Shown here one piece after another: positions 1-8,474 of a stretch of DNA of 23,841 nt. Origin of the DNA: Gammaproteobacteria bacterium (GTDB lineage Bacteria; Pseudomonadota; Gammaproteobacteria; PS1; Pseudothioglobaceae); assembly GCA_029941485.1 (NCBI GenBank), contig JAPYOZ010000010.1, positions 1 to 23,841 of the forward strand, given 5' to 3'. Made by a program: the position numbers and the translations under genes. Under the pieces are notes generated by a model that saw only the letters and a program-made list of their open reading frames with translations, had not been told where the DNA came from and did no database searches. The stretch's first letter is position 1. Each line of letters starts with the position of its first letter.

Positions 1-965
1 TAGCTGTCAGGCACAACCCAATCTTGTTTTTTTAGGGTGATGGTTTCTGTATTGTGCGGCAGGCCGTAAAAATCAGCACCAAATATGGATGCAAAGCCTT
101 CAAGTTTATCCAATGAATTTTGAGATTCAAACGCGCTCGCGTATAGCTCGATCGCACAATGTGCACTGAGAATACCGGCACAACCACAGCTTGATTCTTT
201 ATCCGTTTTTGCGTGTGGTGCTGAATCTGTACCCAAGAAAAACTTAGTATTGCCACTTGTGGCCGCAGACAACAGCGCTTTTTGGTGTGGGTTTTCTCGC
301 TTTAAAATTGGCAAGCAAAAATAATGTGGCTTGATACCACCCACCAACATATCGTTACGATTTGCCAGCAAATGGTGCGGGGTTATCGTCGCAGCAATGT
401 TTTCACCTGCAGACAAAACAAAATCAACGGCGTCTTTGGTGGTGATGTGCTCAAATACAATTTTCAATTCAGGAAAATCTTGAGCAACCTGGATCAATAC
501 CCGTTCAATAAAAACCGCTTCTCGGTCAAAGATATCAATCATCGGGTCGGTTACTTCGCCGTGCACCAACAAGGGCATGCCCAGATTTTGCATGGCTTCT
601 AGAGCCGGATAAATATTGATGATATCGGTTACACCACTTTCAGAATTAGTGGTGACCCCAGCCGGATAAAGCTTGGCCGCCACGACTAAACCACCGTCAA
701 CAGCTGCTTGGATTTGTTCTGGCGTGGTGTTGTCTGTTAGGTATAAAACCATCAGCGGTGTGAAATTGGTGTCTGCTGGCAGGGCATTCATAATTTCTTG
801 ATGGTACTGCTGTGCTTGGCCAGCATCACTAACGGGTGGCGTTAAATTAGGCATGATAATGGCTCTGCCCATTTGTGCAGCGGTCATACCAATTATTGAT
901 TTTAGTGCTTCGCCCGATCGTACGTGCACATGCCAATCGTCCGGTCGAATTATTTCAAGCTGCAT
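1..965 (-). CDS. pyrC: Dihydroorotase PyrC (3' end beyond window)
   Basis: Class II (E. coli-type) zinc dihydroorotase of the amidohydrolase superfamily. It catalyses the reversible cyclisation of carbamoyl aspartate to dihydroorotate in cytosolic de novo pyrimidine synthesis. The visible 321 codons carry every metal-site motif: HVH (H12, H14), the carboxylated lysine in KLYPAG (K98), HGE (H135), EHI (H173), TPHH and GTDSAPH (D247). The family is about 345 residues, so roughly 25 C-terminal residues lie off the left edge. The ATG at 963-965 is preceded by a G-rich stretch (TTGGGGG) about 7 nt upstream. The start overlaps the 3' end of anmK by 11 bp, so translation is probably coupled. It is the last visible gene of the secA-anmK-pyrC operon. 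Identification is secure from the motifs; only the C-terminus is unseen. Confidence 0.96.
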   Translation of the reverse strand, partial: MQLEIIRPDDWHVHVRSGEALKSIIGMTAAQMGRAIIMPNLTPPVSDAGQAQQYHQEIMNALPADTNFTPLMVLYLTDNTTPEQIQAAVDGGLVVAAKLYPAGVTTNSESGVTDIINIYPALEAMQNLGMPLLVHGEVTDPMIDIFDREAVFIERVLIQVAQDFPELKIVFEHITTKDAVDFVLSAGENIAATITPHHLLANRNDMLVGGIKPHYFCLPILKRENPHQKALLSAATSGNTKFFLGTDSAPHAKTDKESSCGCAGILSAHCAIELYASAFESQNSLDKLEGFASIFGADFYGLPHNTETITLKKQDWVVPDS

Positions 966-2022
966 AGGTTGCCCCCAATACTCTCGGGCCTTTAGCGCCA
1001 GTAACTAAAGGCAAGCTTGAAGTCTTGCCTTCTAACGTTTGTTTAGCAAAAAACCCAAAAGCAGCTGCCTCAACGTAATCAACGTGTATGCCCAAATCGT
1101 TAGTAGTCATCATCTCGCTGTGTGGATTTAAGTAAGCCAAACGCTCAGCTAAAAACAAATTATGAACGCCACCGCCACACAAATAAACATCGGCCCCCTT
1201 GGGGATGTGTTTGCTAATACTCATGGCTGTTAATTCTACCAAAGTTCTTTGTACATCAGCATCGGTCTCATCGCCTGTTAAATAAGACTTCAGCCAATCT
1301 AGGTTGAAATATTCTGGCCCAGTGCTTTTGGGTGGGGTTTTTTGAAAATAATCATCAGCCAATAAAGTTTTTAACAAATGTTCGTCAACCAAACCTGAGC
1401 GTGCCCACACACCTTCCCTATCATAATCCACTTGTTTGGATCTTTTGATCCAGTTGTCTAGTAGGGTATTTGCAGGCCCTGTATCAAAGCCTATTACTGC
1501 GTCTGAGAAAACTTGCGTGATGTTAGCAATACCGCCTAAATTAATCACTACTCCGTCTTTACCATTTAGCAAATACTGATGATACATTGGTGTGAGTGGT
1601 GCGCCCTGACCAGAAGCAGCAACATCGCTCATACGAAAATCACTCACAACCGAAATATTTGTACGCTCAGCTATAATTGCACCGTGCCCAATTTGCATGG
1701 AGTATTTACCGCCTTGATGAAAAATGGTTTGCCCGTGCGAGCCAATTGCCTTAATGTCTGTGGCACGAGCATTTGCACCCACTAATAAGGCCTTTGTTGC
1801 ATCGGAAAAAAATTGTGCCACTTGCACGTCAATGTTTGCTAAATTTTCTAAACTGGTTTGTTCGCTTTGAGTAAGCGTTCTCAGCTTCTGTTTAAGTTCT
1901 TCTGTATAAGGCAAGTAAGTTTGTGCTAACAGCTTGGTGGCACTTGCATCAATAATTACCGCATCAACACCGTCCAAACTAGTGCCTGACATTAGGCCAA
2001 TATATAGGTTATCTTTTGCCAT
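955..2022 (-). CDS. anmK: Anhydro-N-acetylmuramic acid kinase AnmK
   Basis: Cytosolic kinase of cell-wall recycling. It hydrolyses and phosphorylates 1,6-anhydro-N-acetylmuramic acid released by lytic transglycosylases to give MurNAc-6-phosphate. The 355-residue protein has the N-terminal ATP-site motif GLMSGTSLDGVD (residues 9-20), GSHGQT (94-99), SDFR (127-130), GGIAN (163-167) and the catalytic-aspartate motif GFDTGP (D180). The length is slightly below the usual 370 or so but complete at both ends. It begins 18 nt after the secA stop and overlaps pyrC by 11 bp, so it is the middle gene of a tight operon. No Shine-Dalgarno sequence is visible before the ATG, so coupling to secA translation is plausible. 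No other recycling gene is nearby. Confidence 0.95.
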   Translation of the reverse strand: MAKDNLYIGLMSGTSLDGVDAVIIDASATKLLAQTYLPYTEELKQKLRTLTQSEQTSLENLANIDVQVAQFFSDATKALLVGANARATDIKAIGSHGQTIFHQGGKYSMQIGHGAIIAERTNISVVSDFRMSDVAASGQGAPLTPMYHQYLLNGKDGVVINLGGIANITQVFSDAVIGFDTGPANTLLDNWIKRSKQVDYDREGVWARSGLVDEHLLKTLLADDYFQKTPPKSTGPEYFNLDWLKSYLTGDETDADVQRTLVELTAMSISKHIPKGADVYLCGGGVHNLFLAERLAYLNPHSEMMTTNDLGIHVDYVEAAAFGFFAKQTLEGKTSSLPLVTGAKGPRVLGATYAA

Positions 2023-2040
2023 TAATAAAGTTAAAAAACA

Positions 2041-4752
2041 TTATGCTTTGCCGTGACATTGTTTGTATTTTTTGCCCGACCCACAAGGACAAGGATCATT
2101 GCGTCCTACTTTTTCTTGCTCTCTTGTATAAGTTTGTTGCTGAACTGGATCCACTTCAGCACCATCAGTAGCTGTTGTGTCAACTTGCTCATTTTGTATC
2201 TGTTCGCCTGCACCACTGTGTGTCGCTTGCGCATCCTCATTATTTTGCTGCTTAACGTCATTAGCATTGGTGTCTTCATTGATGGCTACACTCGAAAGCG
2301 ATTTAACAATTTCAATATTAATGGTGTCTAAAAGTGATTCAAACATAGCAAACGACTCACGTTTGTATTCTTGGGTTGGGTTTTTTTGTGCATAACCCCG
2401 TAAATTAACACTTTGACGTAAATAATCCATTGACGCTAGGTGGTCCTTCCAATAATGATCAAGTGTCTGCAACATGACTGCCTTCTCAAAACCTCGCATT
2501 GGCTCTGAGCCCACCATGTCTTCTTTATGATCACATATTGCGCTCAATCCGTGAATAATTCTATCCTCAAGCTCGTCGACATCAACTCCATCGTCTAGCC
2601 ATTGCTGCAAAGGAAACTCTGCTGAATAATCCGATTTTAAAGCGTTATTAAGTCCTTCAACGTCCCAATCTTCTTCAGCTTGATCGGCAGAAATATAACC
2701 AACAAACAAATCTCCAATAACACTTTCCCTAATAGCGATAAAACGATCTCGCACATCATCAACACTCATAAGCTCGTCGCGTAATTGATAAATAACCTTT
2801 CTTTGGTCGTTAGCAACGTCATCATATTCCAGCAAGTGTTTGCGCGCATCGTAGTTCATGCCTTCTACTTTTTTCTGTGCGTTTTCAATGGCACGATTGA
2901 CCATCTTATGTTCAATGGCTTCACCTTTTTCCATGCCTAATCGTTGCATCATGGCAGCCATTTTTTCACTGGCAAAAATACGCATTAAATTGTCTTCTAG
3001 CGATAAGTAAAAACGTGTTGAACCTACGTCGCCTTGGCGACCAGAACGACCACGCAATTGATTGTCTACCCGACGAGACTCGTTGCGCTCAGTGCCAACA
3101 ATGTGCAAACCGCCGGCTTTAATTACCAATTCATGTTGTTTTTGCCATTCTTGTTTTTGAGTATCATCAGCATCTTCTTGTAATTTACCACCTAAAACAA
3201 TGTCTGTACCACGTCCTGCCATGTTGGTGGCGATCGTTACAGACCTTATTGCGCCGGCATTGGCAATAATGGTTGCTTCTCTCTCGTGCTGTTTGGCGTT
3301 TAATACTTCGTGTTTAATTTTATTTTTATTAAGCAGGCTAGAAATCAACTCTGAGTTTTCAATAGTACTGGTGCCAACTAACACTGGTTGGCCTGTTTTT
3401 TGGCAGTTTGCTACGTCATTAGCAATGGCTTCAAACTTTTCTTCCGTGGTCAAATAAATTTGGTCCGACTTATCGTTACGTGCTGAAGGCTTGTTGGGCG
3501 GAACCATTACACATTCCAAGCCGTAAATGTCTTGAAATTCTACCGCTTCAGTGTCTGCCGTTCCTGTCATGCCTGAAAGGGTTGAATAAAGTCTAAAATA
3601 ATTTTGAAAAGTAATGGAGGCGAGGGTCTGATTTTCTTTTTTAATACTAACCCCTTCTTTGGCCTCAATGGCTTGATGCAGACCCTCTGACCAACGACGA
3701 CCCGGCATGGTCCTACCTGTAAATTCATCCACAATAACCACTTCATCATCTTGCACAATATAATGGTCGTCCTTGTGGAATAAAATATGAGCCCTAAGTG
3801 CTGAATTTAAATGTTGCATAAGCAAAATATTACTGGCATCGTACAAACTAGCACCTTCAGTTAATGCGCCTGCTTTAATCAACAACTGTTCCGCTTTTGC
3901 ATGACCGTCATCAGTCAAAAAAACTTGCTTGTGTTTTTCATCAACCGTGTAGTCGCCTGCCACTTCAACCACAACCTCCTTGCCTTCACCGCTTTCAGTT
4001 TGCTTGGTAAAGTTAGGAATCATTTTATTAATTGCTTGATAAACAGCTGAATAGTCGTCCGCTGGGCCAGAAATAATAAGTGGCGTCCTGGCTTCATCGA
4101 TCAAAATCGAGTCAACCTCATCAATAATGGCAAAATTAAGTTCGCGTTGTACTTTTTGTTCGGTGGTAAAAGCCATGTTATCTCGAAGATAATCAAAACC
4201 CAATTCGTTGTTGGTTGCATAAACAACGTCACAAGCATAGGCTGCTTGTTTCTCTTCCGGCGGCATACTGGAAACAACAACGCCAACACTTAAACCTAAA
4301 AAATTAAACACCTTGCCCATCCACTGCGCATCACGGGCTGCAAGATAATCGTTCACAGTAATCACATGCACGCCCTTACCATTAAGCGCATTAAGATAAG
4401 CGGTCAATGTTGCTACAAGAGTTTTTCCCTCTCCAGTGCCCATCTCAGCAATGTTGCCTGCATTAAGAACCATACCACCGATTAGCTGAACGTCATGATG
4501 CCTGAGACCTATGACTCTTTTACTTGCTTCTCTCGTCACAGCAAAAGCTTCTATCAACAAAGCATCGAGTGTTTCTTGTTTGTTAAGCCTGTCTTTAAAA
4601 AAATTTGTTTTTGCACTTAGCTCTTCATCGCTTAATGCTTGTAAACTAGATTCAAGATCATTAATTTGCTCAACGGTCTTATAAAGTTTCTTTATTAAAC
4701 GATCATTGCGAGAACCAACAATTTTAGCAATGAATTTATTTATAATGCTCAT
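2041..4752 (-). CDS. secA: Preprotein translocase ATPase SecA
   Basis: The motor ATPase that drives secretory proteins through SecYEG at the inner membrane. The 903-residue length matches the E. coli protein. Visible are Walker A MGTGEGKT (104-111), the DEVD-box region IIDEVDSILIDEARTP (D211), the NBD2 segments TNMAGRGTDI and GRSGRQGD, and a C-terminal zinc-binding SecB/lipid motif with ligands C888, C890, C899 and H900. A low-complexity, Gln/Asn/Asp-rich linker of about 50 residues joins the helical scaffold region to the zinc finger. It is the first gene of the leftward secA-anmK-pyrC operon and is divergent from the dciA-like gene across 53 bp. No clear ribosome site precedes the ATG, and no secM-like arrest leader is seen upstream. 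SecG is encoded in the same window at 23000. Confidence 0.98.
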   Translation of the reverse strand: MSIINKFIAKIVGSRNDRLIKKLYKTVEQINDLESSLQALSDEELSAKTNFFKDRLNKQETLDALLIEAFAVTREASKRVIGLRHHDVQLIGGMVLNAGNIAEMGTGEGKTLVATLTAYLNALNGKGVHVITVNDYLAARDAQWMGKVFNFLGLSVGVVVSSMPPEEKQAAYACDVVYATNNELGFDYLRDNMAFTTEQKVQRELNFAIIDEVDSILIDEARTPLIISGPADDYSAVYQAINKMIPNFTKQTESGEGKEVVVEVAGDYTVDEKHKQVFLTDDGHAKAEQLLIKAGALTEGASLYDASNILLMQHLNSALRAHILFHKDDHYIVQDDEVVIVDEFTGRTMPGRRWSEGLHQAIEAKEGVSIKKENQTLASITFQNYFRLYSTLSGMTGTADTEAVEFQDIYGLECVMVPPNKPSARNDKSDQIYLTTEEKFEAIANDVANCQKTGQPVLVGTSTIENSELISSLLNKNKIKHEVLNAKQHEREATIIANAGAIRSVTIATNMAGRGTDIVLGGKLQEDADDTQKQEWQKQHELVIKAGGLHIVGTERNESRRVDNQLRGRSGRQGDVGSTRFYLSLEDNLMRIFASEKMAAMMQRLGMEKGEAIEHKMVNRAIENAQKKVEGMNYDARKHLLEYDDVANDQRKVIYQLRDELMSVDDVRDRFIAIRESVIGDLFVGYISADQAEEDWDVEGLNNALKSDYSAEFPLQQWLDDGVDVDELEDRIIHGLSAICDHKEDMVGSEPMRGFEKAVMLQTLDHYWKDHLASMDYLRQSVNLRGYAQKNPTQEYKRESFAMFESLLDTINIEIVKSLSSVAINEDTNANDVKQQNNEDAQATHSGAGEQIQNEQVDTTATDGAEVDPVQQQTYTREQEKVGRNDPCPCGSGKKYKQCHGKA

Positions 4753-4805
4753 TAGTAATTAGTTATGATAAAACGGTTTGTAAAAATAGGCTTATTTTCT
4801 CACAT

Positions 4806-5105
4806 ATGTCAAACAAAACAACAACAAACCTTGCTAATTTTTCCCCTAAAGGGAAGTTAGGTCAATTATTTGCCAAAGGAAGGGCTTATAATCACATCAA
4901 CAGTCAGTTAGAAGAGTTGTTGCCCGACTCTTTAAAGGCGCTTTCTCTGTGCGTTGTTAACAATAACACCGCCACCTTTATCACTAACAATCAAGCCGTG
5001 GCTTTTCGCGCTCAAAAACAATGTTCTGAATTAGTTACTATTTTACAAAGGCTGGATGGCTTGTCACACATACAAGAAATAAGAATTAAGGTCGATTTTA
5101 AATAA
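4806..5105 (+). CDS. dciA: DciA-like protein (DUF721), candidate helicase-loader
   Basis: A 99-residue basic protein of the DUF721 type. The pattern is a helix with INSQLEELLPDSL, a beta segment with TATFITNNQAVAFRAQKQ, a leucine-rich helix (ELVTILQRL) and a final IQEIRIKVDF strand, as expected for the KH-like DUF721 fold. DUF721 includes DciA, the replicative helicase (DnaB) operator in bacteria that lack DnaC or DnaI; in Pseudomonas a DUF721 gene also lies near secA. This copy is shorter than many (about 150 residues) and has little beyond the core domain. It is divergent from secA and followed by the petABC promoter region. No ribosome site is evident before the ATG. The family call is fairly sure; the helicase-loading role is transferred from family knowledge. 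Confidence 0.75.
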   Translation: MSNKTTTNLANFSPKGKLGQLFAKGRAYNHINSQLEELLPDSLKALSLCVVNNNTATFITNNQAVAFRAQKQCSELVTILQRLDGLSHIQEIRIKVDFK

Positions 5106-5145
5106 TATTAAAATAATTCTCTATTATTATAAAGCTTATATACAT

Positions 5146-5151
5146 TATAAT
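5146..5151 (+). promoter_or_regulatory. Candidate -10 box of the petABC promoter
   Basis: A perfect TATAAT lies 61 bp upstream of the petA ATG in the 107-bp AT-rich gap after dciA. No convincing -35 element sits 16-18 bp upstream, so a strong promoter is not certain. petA has its own ribosome site, AAGGA at 5198-5202, 10 nt before the ATG. Confidence 0.45.
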
Positions 5152-5212
5152 TATTGGGTTTTAAATTTCATATTTAAGCAATCTCTATTCAAACAATAAG
5201 GACTCTACACTA

Positions 5213-5809
5213 ATGTCAGAACAAGAAATAGACCTAAAAAAAAGACGCTTCTTAACAAACGCAACTAGTGTTGTTGGTGCAGTAGGTGTTGGCTTTGTAG
5301 CGTGGCCATTTTTATCGTCATGGATGCCTTCAGCAAGAGCAAAGGCAGCCGGTGCACCTGTTGATGTTGATATTACTAAATTAGAAGCAGGACAGCTGGT
5401 TCGTGTACTTTGGAGAAAAAAACCCGTTTGGATTTTTAGGCGTGATGCCACTACCATTGCTAACTTAAAAACGTTAGACAGTGAGTTAGCAGACCCTAAC
5501 AACGAAGAAAATCAACAGCCCGCTTACGCTAAAAATACGCATCGCTCAATCAAAGCAGAAGTGGCGGTTATTGTTGGTGTTTGTACACATTTAGGTTGTT
5601 CGCCGACTTATCGCCCAGAATTGGGTGCGGCCGATTTAGGTGGCGATTCTTGGAAAGGTGGTTTTTACTGCCCGTGTCACGGTTCGAAGTTTGACTTAGC
5701 CGGTCGTGTTTACGCAGGTGTTCCAGCACCAACTAATTTAATTATACCGCCGTATCATTTTGTATCTGATTCGTTGATTCGAATTGGTGTTGACCCAAAA
5801 GCATCTTAG
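5213..5809 (+). CDS. petA: Ubiquinol-cytochrome c reductase, Rieske iron-sulfur subunit
   Basis: The Rieske 2Fe-2S subunit of cytochrome bc1, which moves electrons from ubiquinol to cytochrome c1 on the periplasmic side of the inner membrane. Of 198 residues, 1-12 are charged and end in a twin-arginine-like KKRRFL, followed by a hydrophobic anchor (about 17-36), as expected for a Tat-inserted uncleaved signal anchor. Cluster motifs are CTHLGC (C124, H126, C129) and CPCHGS (C153, C155, H156, S158), giving two Cys and two His ligands plus the disulfide pair. Ribosome site AAGGA is 10 nt before the ATG. It is the first gene of petABC, with 9 nt to petB. All key residues are present. Confidence 0.97.
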   Translation: MSEQEIDLKKRRFLTNATSVVGAVGVGFVAWPFLSSWMPSARAKAAGAPVDVDITKLEAGQLVRVLWRKKPVWIFRRDATTIANLKTLDSELADPNNEENQQPAYAKNTHRSIKAEVAVIVGVCTHLGCSPTYRPELGAADLGGDSWKGGFYCPCHGSKFDLAGRVYAGVPAPTNLIIPPYHFVSDSLIRIGVDPKAS

Positions 5810-5818
5810 GAGAAAACC

Positions 5819-7042
5819 ATGGATAACAATAAAAACTGGATCGATCAAAGATTCCCACTAACCAAGGTTTGGAACGAGCACCTCGCTGAATATTACACAC
5901 CTAGAAACTTCAATTTTTGGTACTTCTTTGGTTCACTGGCCATATTGGTATTGGTAATGCAGCTGATTACTGGTATTTTCTTAACCATGCACTTTAAGCC
6001 CGATTCTGCCAATGCCTTTGCATCCGTTGAATACATCATGCGTGATGTTGATTGGGGCTGGCTAATTCGCTACATGCACTCCACAGGAGCGTCAGCATTC
6101 TTTGTAGTAATTTATTTACACATGTATCGTGCGATGCTTTATGGCTCATACAAAGCGCCTCGTGAACTTATTTGGATACTAGGCATGGTGCTTTATATTG
6201 CGCTGATGGCCGAAGCCTTTATGGGCTACGTACTGCCTTGGGGGCAAATGTCTTACTGGGGAGCTCAGGTCATTATTTCATTGTTTGGCTCAGTGCCCGT
6301 TATTGGCCCGGACCTACTAACTTGGATTTTAGGCGACTACGCTGTCGGTGACCCAGCATTAAACCGCTTTTTCTCACTACACGTCATTGCTCTTCCATTA
6401 ATCCTTGTTATTTTAGTGTTTTTGCACATTGTTGCCCTTCACACGGTTGGCTCTAACAACCCTGACGGCATTGAAATTAAAAAGAACAAAGACAAAAACG
6501 GAATTCCAAAAGACGGTATTCCTTTCCATCCGTACTACAGCGTTAAAGACATTGTTGGTGTGGTGGTGTTCTTAATGATATTCTCGGCTATACTGTTCTT
6601 CTCTCCGGCTTTAAACGGCTACTTCTTAGAGCATGCAAACTTTGTTGAAGCCAATCCACTAAAAACACCTGATCACATTGCACCGCTTTGGTACTTAACA
6701 CCTTTCTACTCGGTATTAAGGGCGATTCCACCAATGTTTGGCTCTCAGTTCCCAGGTGTGGTAGGTATGTTTGCAGCCTTGCTTATTCTGATTGCTTTGC
6801 CGTGGCTAGACCGCTCTAAAGTAAAGTCAATTCGTTATCGCTCATGGCCTTACAAAATAGCCTTAGGCGTGTTTGTAGTTAGCTTTATAGTGCTTGGCTA
6901 CTTAGGTATGCAACCAGTAACGCCTGTCAACGCATTTTTAGCACGCGTATTTACAGTAACCTACTTTGGTTTCTTTATTCTAATGCCTTGGTTTACTTCC
7001 GTCGGAAAAACCAAGGAAGTGCCAGCGAGGTTAACGGAGTAA
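5819..7042 (+). CDS. petB: Ubiquinol-cytochrome c reductase, cytochrome b subunit
   Basis: Membrane core of the bc1 complex, carrying hemes bL and bH and the Qo and Qi quinone sites. The 407-residue chain has eight or so hydrophobic helices. Heme ligands are H87/H101 on helix B and H188/H203 on helix D; the second pair is 15 apart rather than the mitochondrial 14, as I recall for beta/gamma-proteobacterial forms. The segment MSYWGAQV and the Qo-loop motif are visible, but the latter reads PLWY (289-292) instead of PEWY. The start follows petA by 9 nt with AGGAGA upstream. The petC ATG begins 1 nt after the stop. Fusion with c1 is not seen; this is the separate-gene bacterial arrangement. Confidence 0.97.
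   Translation: MDNNKNWIDQRFPLTKVWNEHLAEYYTPRNFNFWYFFGSLAILVLVMQLITGIFLTMHFKPDSANAFASVEYIMRDVDWGWLIRYMHSTGASAFFVVIYLHMYRAMLYGSYKAPRELIWILGMVLYIALMAEAFMGYVLPWGQMSYWGAQVIISLFGSVPVIGPDLLTWILGDYAVGDPALNRFFSLHVIALPLILVILVFLHIVALHTVGSNNPDGIEIKKNKDKNGIPKDGIPFHPYYSVKDIVGVVVFLMIFSAILFFSPALNGYFLEHANFVEANPLKTPDHIAPLWYLTPFYSVLRAIPPMFGSQFPGVVGMFAALLILIALPWLDRSKVKSIRYRSWPYKIALGVFVVSFIVLGYLGMQPVTPVNAFLARVFTVTYFGFFILMPWFTSVGKTKEVPARLTE
7036..7039 (+). promoter_or_regulatory. Ribosome site deciding between two petC starts
   Basis: GGAG sits inside the last codons of petB. Spacing is 4 nt to the first ATG (7044) and 7 nt to the second (7047), which favours the second. The protein differs by a single Met. Confidence 0.5.
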
Positions 7043-7043
7043 T

Positions 7044-7733
7044 ATGATGAAAAAAATATTAAACACAGTAACGGCCACTTTAGTTGGTACAGTCATTTCA
7101 TTCAACGTGTTTGCAGTAGCAAGTGTCGAGCTAGACCAAGCCAATACAGACATTACCGATAAAAAGTCTTTGCAAAATGGTGCAAGACTCTTTATGAACT
7201 ATTGCGCCGGTTGTCATTCAATTAAATTTATGCGTTACAATCGAATTGGCAAAGACCTAGACATCGCTGATGAAGACATTGAGAAAAATTTTATTTTTGG
7301 CAATGAAAAAATAGGCTCTCCAATCACCTCTGCAATGTCTGTTGAAGGCGCGGCAAAGTGGTTTGGCACAACACCGCCAGACTTGTCGCTTGTTTCTCGC
7401 TCTAAAGGAGTAGATTGGATTTACACTTATTTGCGAGGCTTCTACAAAGACGAAGAGCGTATTTTTGGCGTCAATAATCACGTATTGGAAAATGCCTCTA
7501 TGCCTGATGTTTTATGGTCGTTAAAGCAGAACAAATCTAGCGAAGCCTTTGATCAAGACGTTAGAGACATTACTAATTTCTTAGATTACGTTGGCGAGCC
7601 TGCTAAACTAATCAGGACTGAACTTGGCTACAAAGTACTTGGGTTTTTGTTTATTTTATTCATTCTTTCTTATTTACTGAAAAAAGAATATTGGAAAGAT
7701 GTTAAATACGGCAAATGGCGCGCAAAAGACTAA
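7044..7733 (+). CDS. petC: Ubiquinol-cytochrome c reductase, cytochrome c1 subunit
   Basis: Heme-c subunit of bc1 that receives electrons from the Rieske centre and passes them to a soluble cytochrome c in the periplasm. The 229 residues contain a signal peptide (about 1-26, cut near FAVA), one heme-binding CAGCH (C54, C57, H58), the probable axial methionine in ASMPDV (M153) and a C-terminal membrane anchor (about 197-213) followed by a basic tail. Two ATGs occur in tandem: 7044 lies only 4 nt from the GGAG at 7036-7039, while 7047 lies 7 nt away and may be the true start. It ends the petABC operon; the sspA promoter seems to overlap its stop. Confidence 0.96.
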   Translation: MMKKILNTVTATLVGTVISFNVFAVASVELDQANTDITDKKSLQNGARLFMNYCAGCHSIKFMRYNRIGKDLDIADEDIEKNFIFGNEKIGSPITSAMSVEGAAKWFGTTPPDLSLVSRSKGVDWIYTYLRGFYKDEERIFGVNNHVLENASMPDVLWSLKQNKSSEAFDQDVRDITNFLDYVGEPAKLIRTELGYKVLGFLFILFILSYLLKKEYWKDVKYGKWRAKD

Positions 7734-7737
7734 TTTC

Positions 7738-7746
7738 TGATACAAT
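7738..7746 (+). promoter_or_regulatory. Candidate extended -10 promoter for sspAB
   Basis: TGATACAAT fits an extended -10 (TGn plus TACAAT) just after the petC stop and would give a leader of about 75 nt before sspA. The leader contains a poly-T/poly-A stretch and a weak AACAA/TTGTT stem around 7763-7796, followed by Ts. That may act as a poor petABC terminator or be only AT-rich sequence. Confidence 0.35.
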
Positions 7747-7827
7747 CTCGCTCAATCATTTAACAATGCTTTTTTTTAAAAATTTAAGAGTTGTTGTTTT
7801 TTAATTTTTAAGGACAAAAAAACCATT

Positions 7828-8460
7828 ATGTTAATCAAACCTAATCCAGCATCAACTACCCTATACTCTTCTCCGCAAGAAATGGAATCACATGCAGTAC
7901 GCTTTATCATGGCTGAAAAGAACATTGAAAGAGAAGTTATTAATTTAAAAATTAATGAAATGCCTGAAGAGATTTTAGAATTAAATCCGTGCCAAGCTCT
8001 CCCTACTTTGTTTGATCGTGGCATGGTGCTATACGACTTATCAGTCATTATGGAGTACTTGGACGATCGTTTTCCGTTCCCACCTTTACTGCCAATAGAT
8101 CCAATTGAAAAGGCTGAAAAAAGATTATTAATTTTTAGATTTACTAGAGCTGAAAACTGCTGGTATGAACTGGTTAACACCATTGAAACTGGCAATAAAA
8201 AAACAGCCGATGAAGCCCGTAAAACCTTATCAAGCAACTTAATTGAGTTAATTCCTTTGTTTGCCTATCAAACTTATTTTAAAAGCGATGACATGAGTAT
8301 TGTTGATGCTTGTTTGGCTCCAATTTTATGGCGTTTAAAAAAACTAAACATTGATTTAGGTGCGAAAAAAGCTAAACCGATTCATGATTACGCTAATCGA
8401 TTATTCGCAAAAGACAGCTTTAAAGAAAGCTTGACTGACTGCGAAAAAGAATACAACTAA
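7828..8460 (+). CDS. sspA: Stringent starvation protein A
   Basis: RNA polymerase-associated protein with a glutathione S-transferase fold that binds sigma70-holoenzyme and alters transcription under starvation and acid stress. The 210 residues show the N-terminal thioredoxin-like half (ending near LSVIMEYLDDRFP) and the all-helical C-terminal half (AENCWYELVNTI onward). The length equals E. coli SspA (212). The surface Pro-His-Pro of E. coli SspA (84-86), which contacts sigma70, is replaced by Pro-Phe-Pro (83-85) here. Ribosome site AAGGA (7810-7814) is rather far, 13 nt, from the ATG. sspB follows by 14 nt, as in most beta and gamma proteobacteria. SspA has no GST activity in studied members. 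Confidence 0.93.
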   Translation: MLIKPNPASTTLYSSPQEMESHAVRFIMAEKNIEREVINLKINEMPEEILELNPCQALPTLFDRGMVLYDLSVIMEYLDDRFPFPPLLPIDPIEKAEKRLLIFRFTRAENCWYELVNTIETGNKKTADEARKTLSSNLIELIPLFAYQTYFKSDDMSIVDACLAPILWRLKKLNIDLGAKKAKPIHDYANRLFAKDSFKESLTDCEKEYN

Positions 8461-8474
8461 CGCCTCGCTCACCA

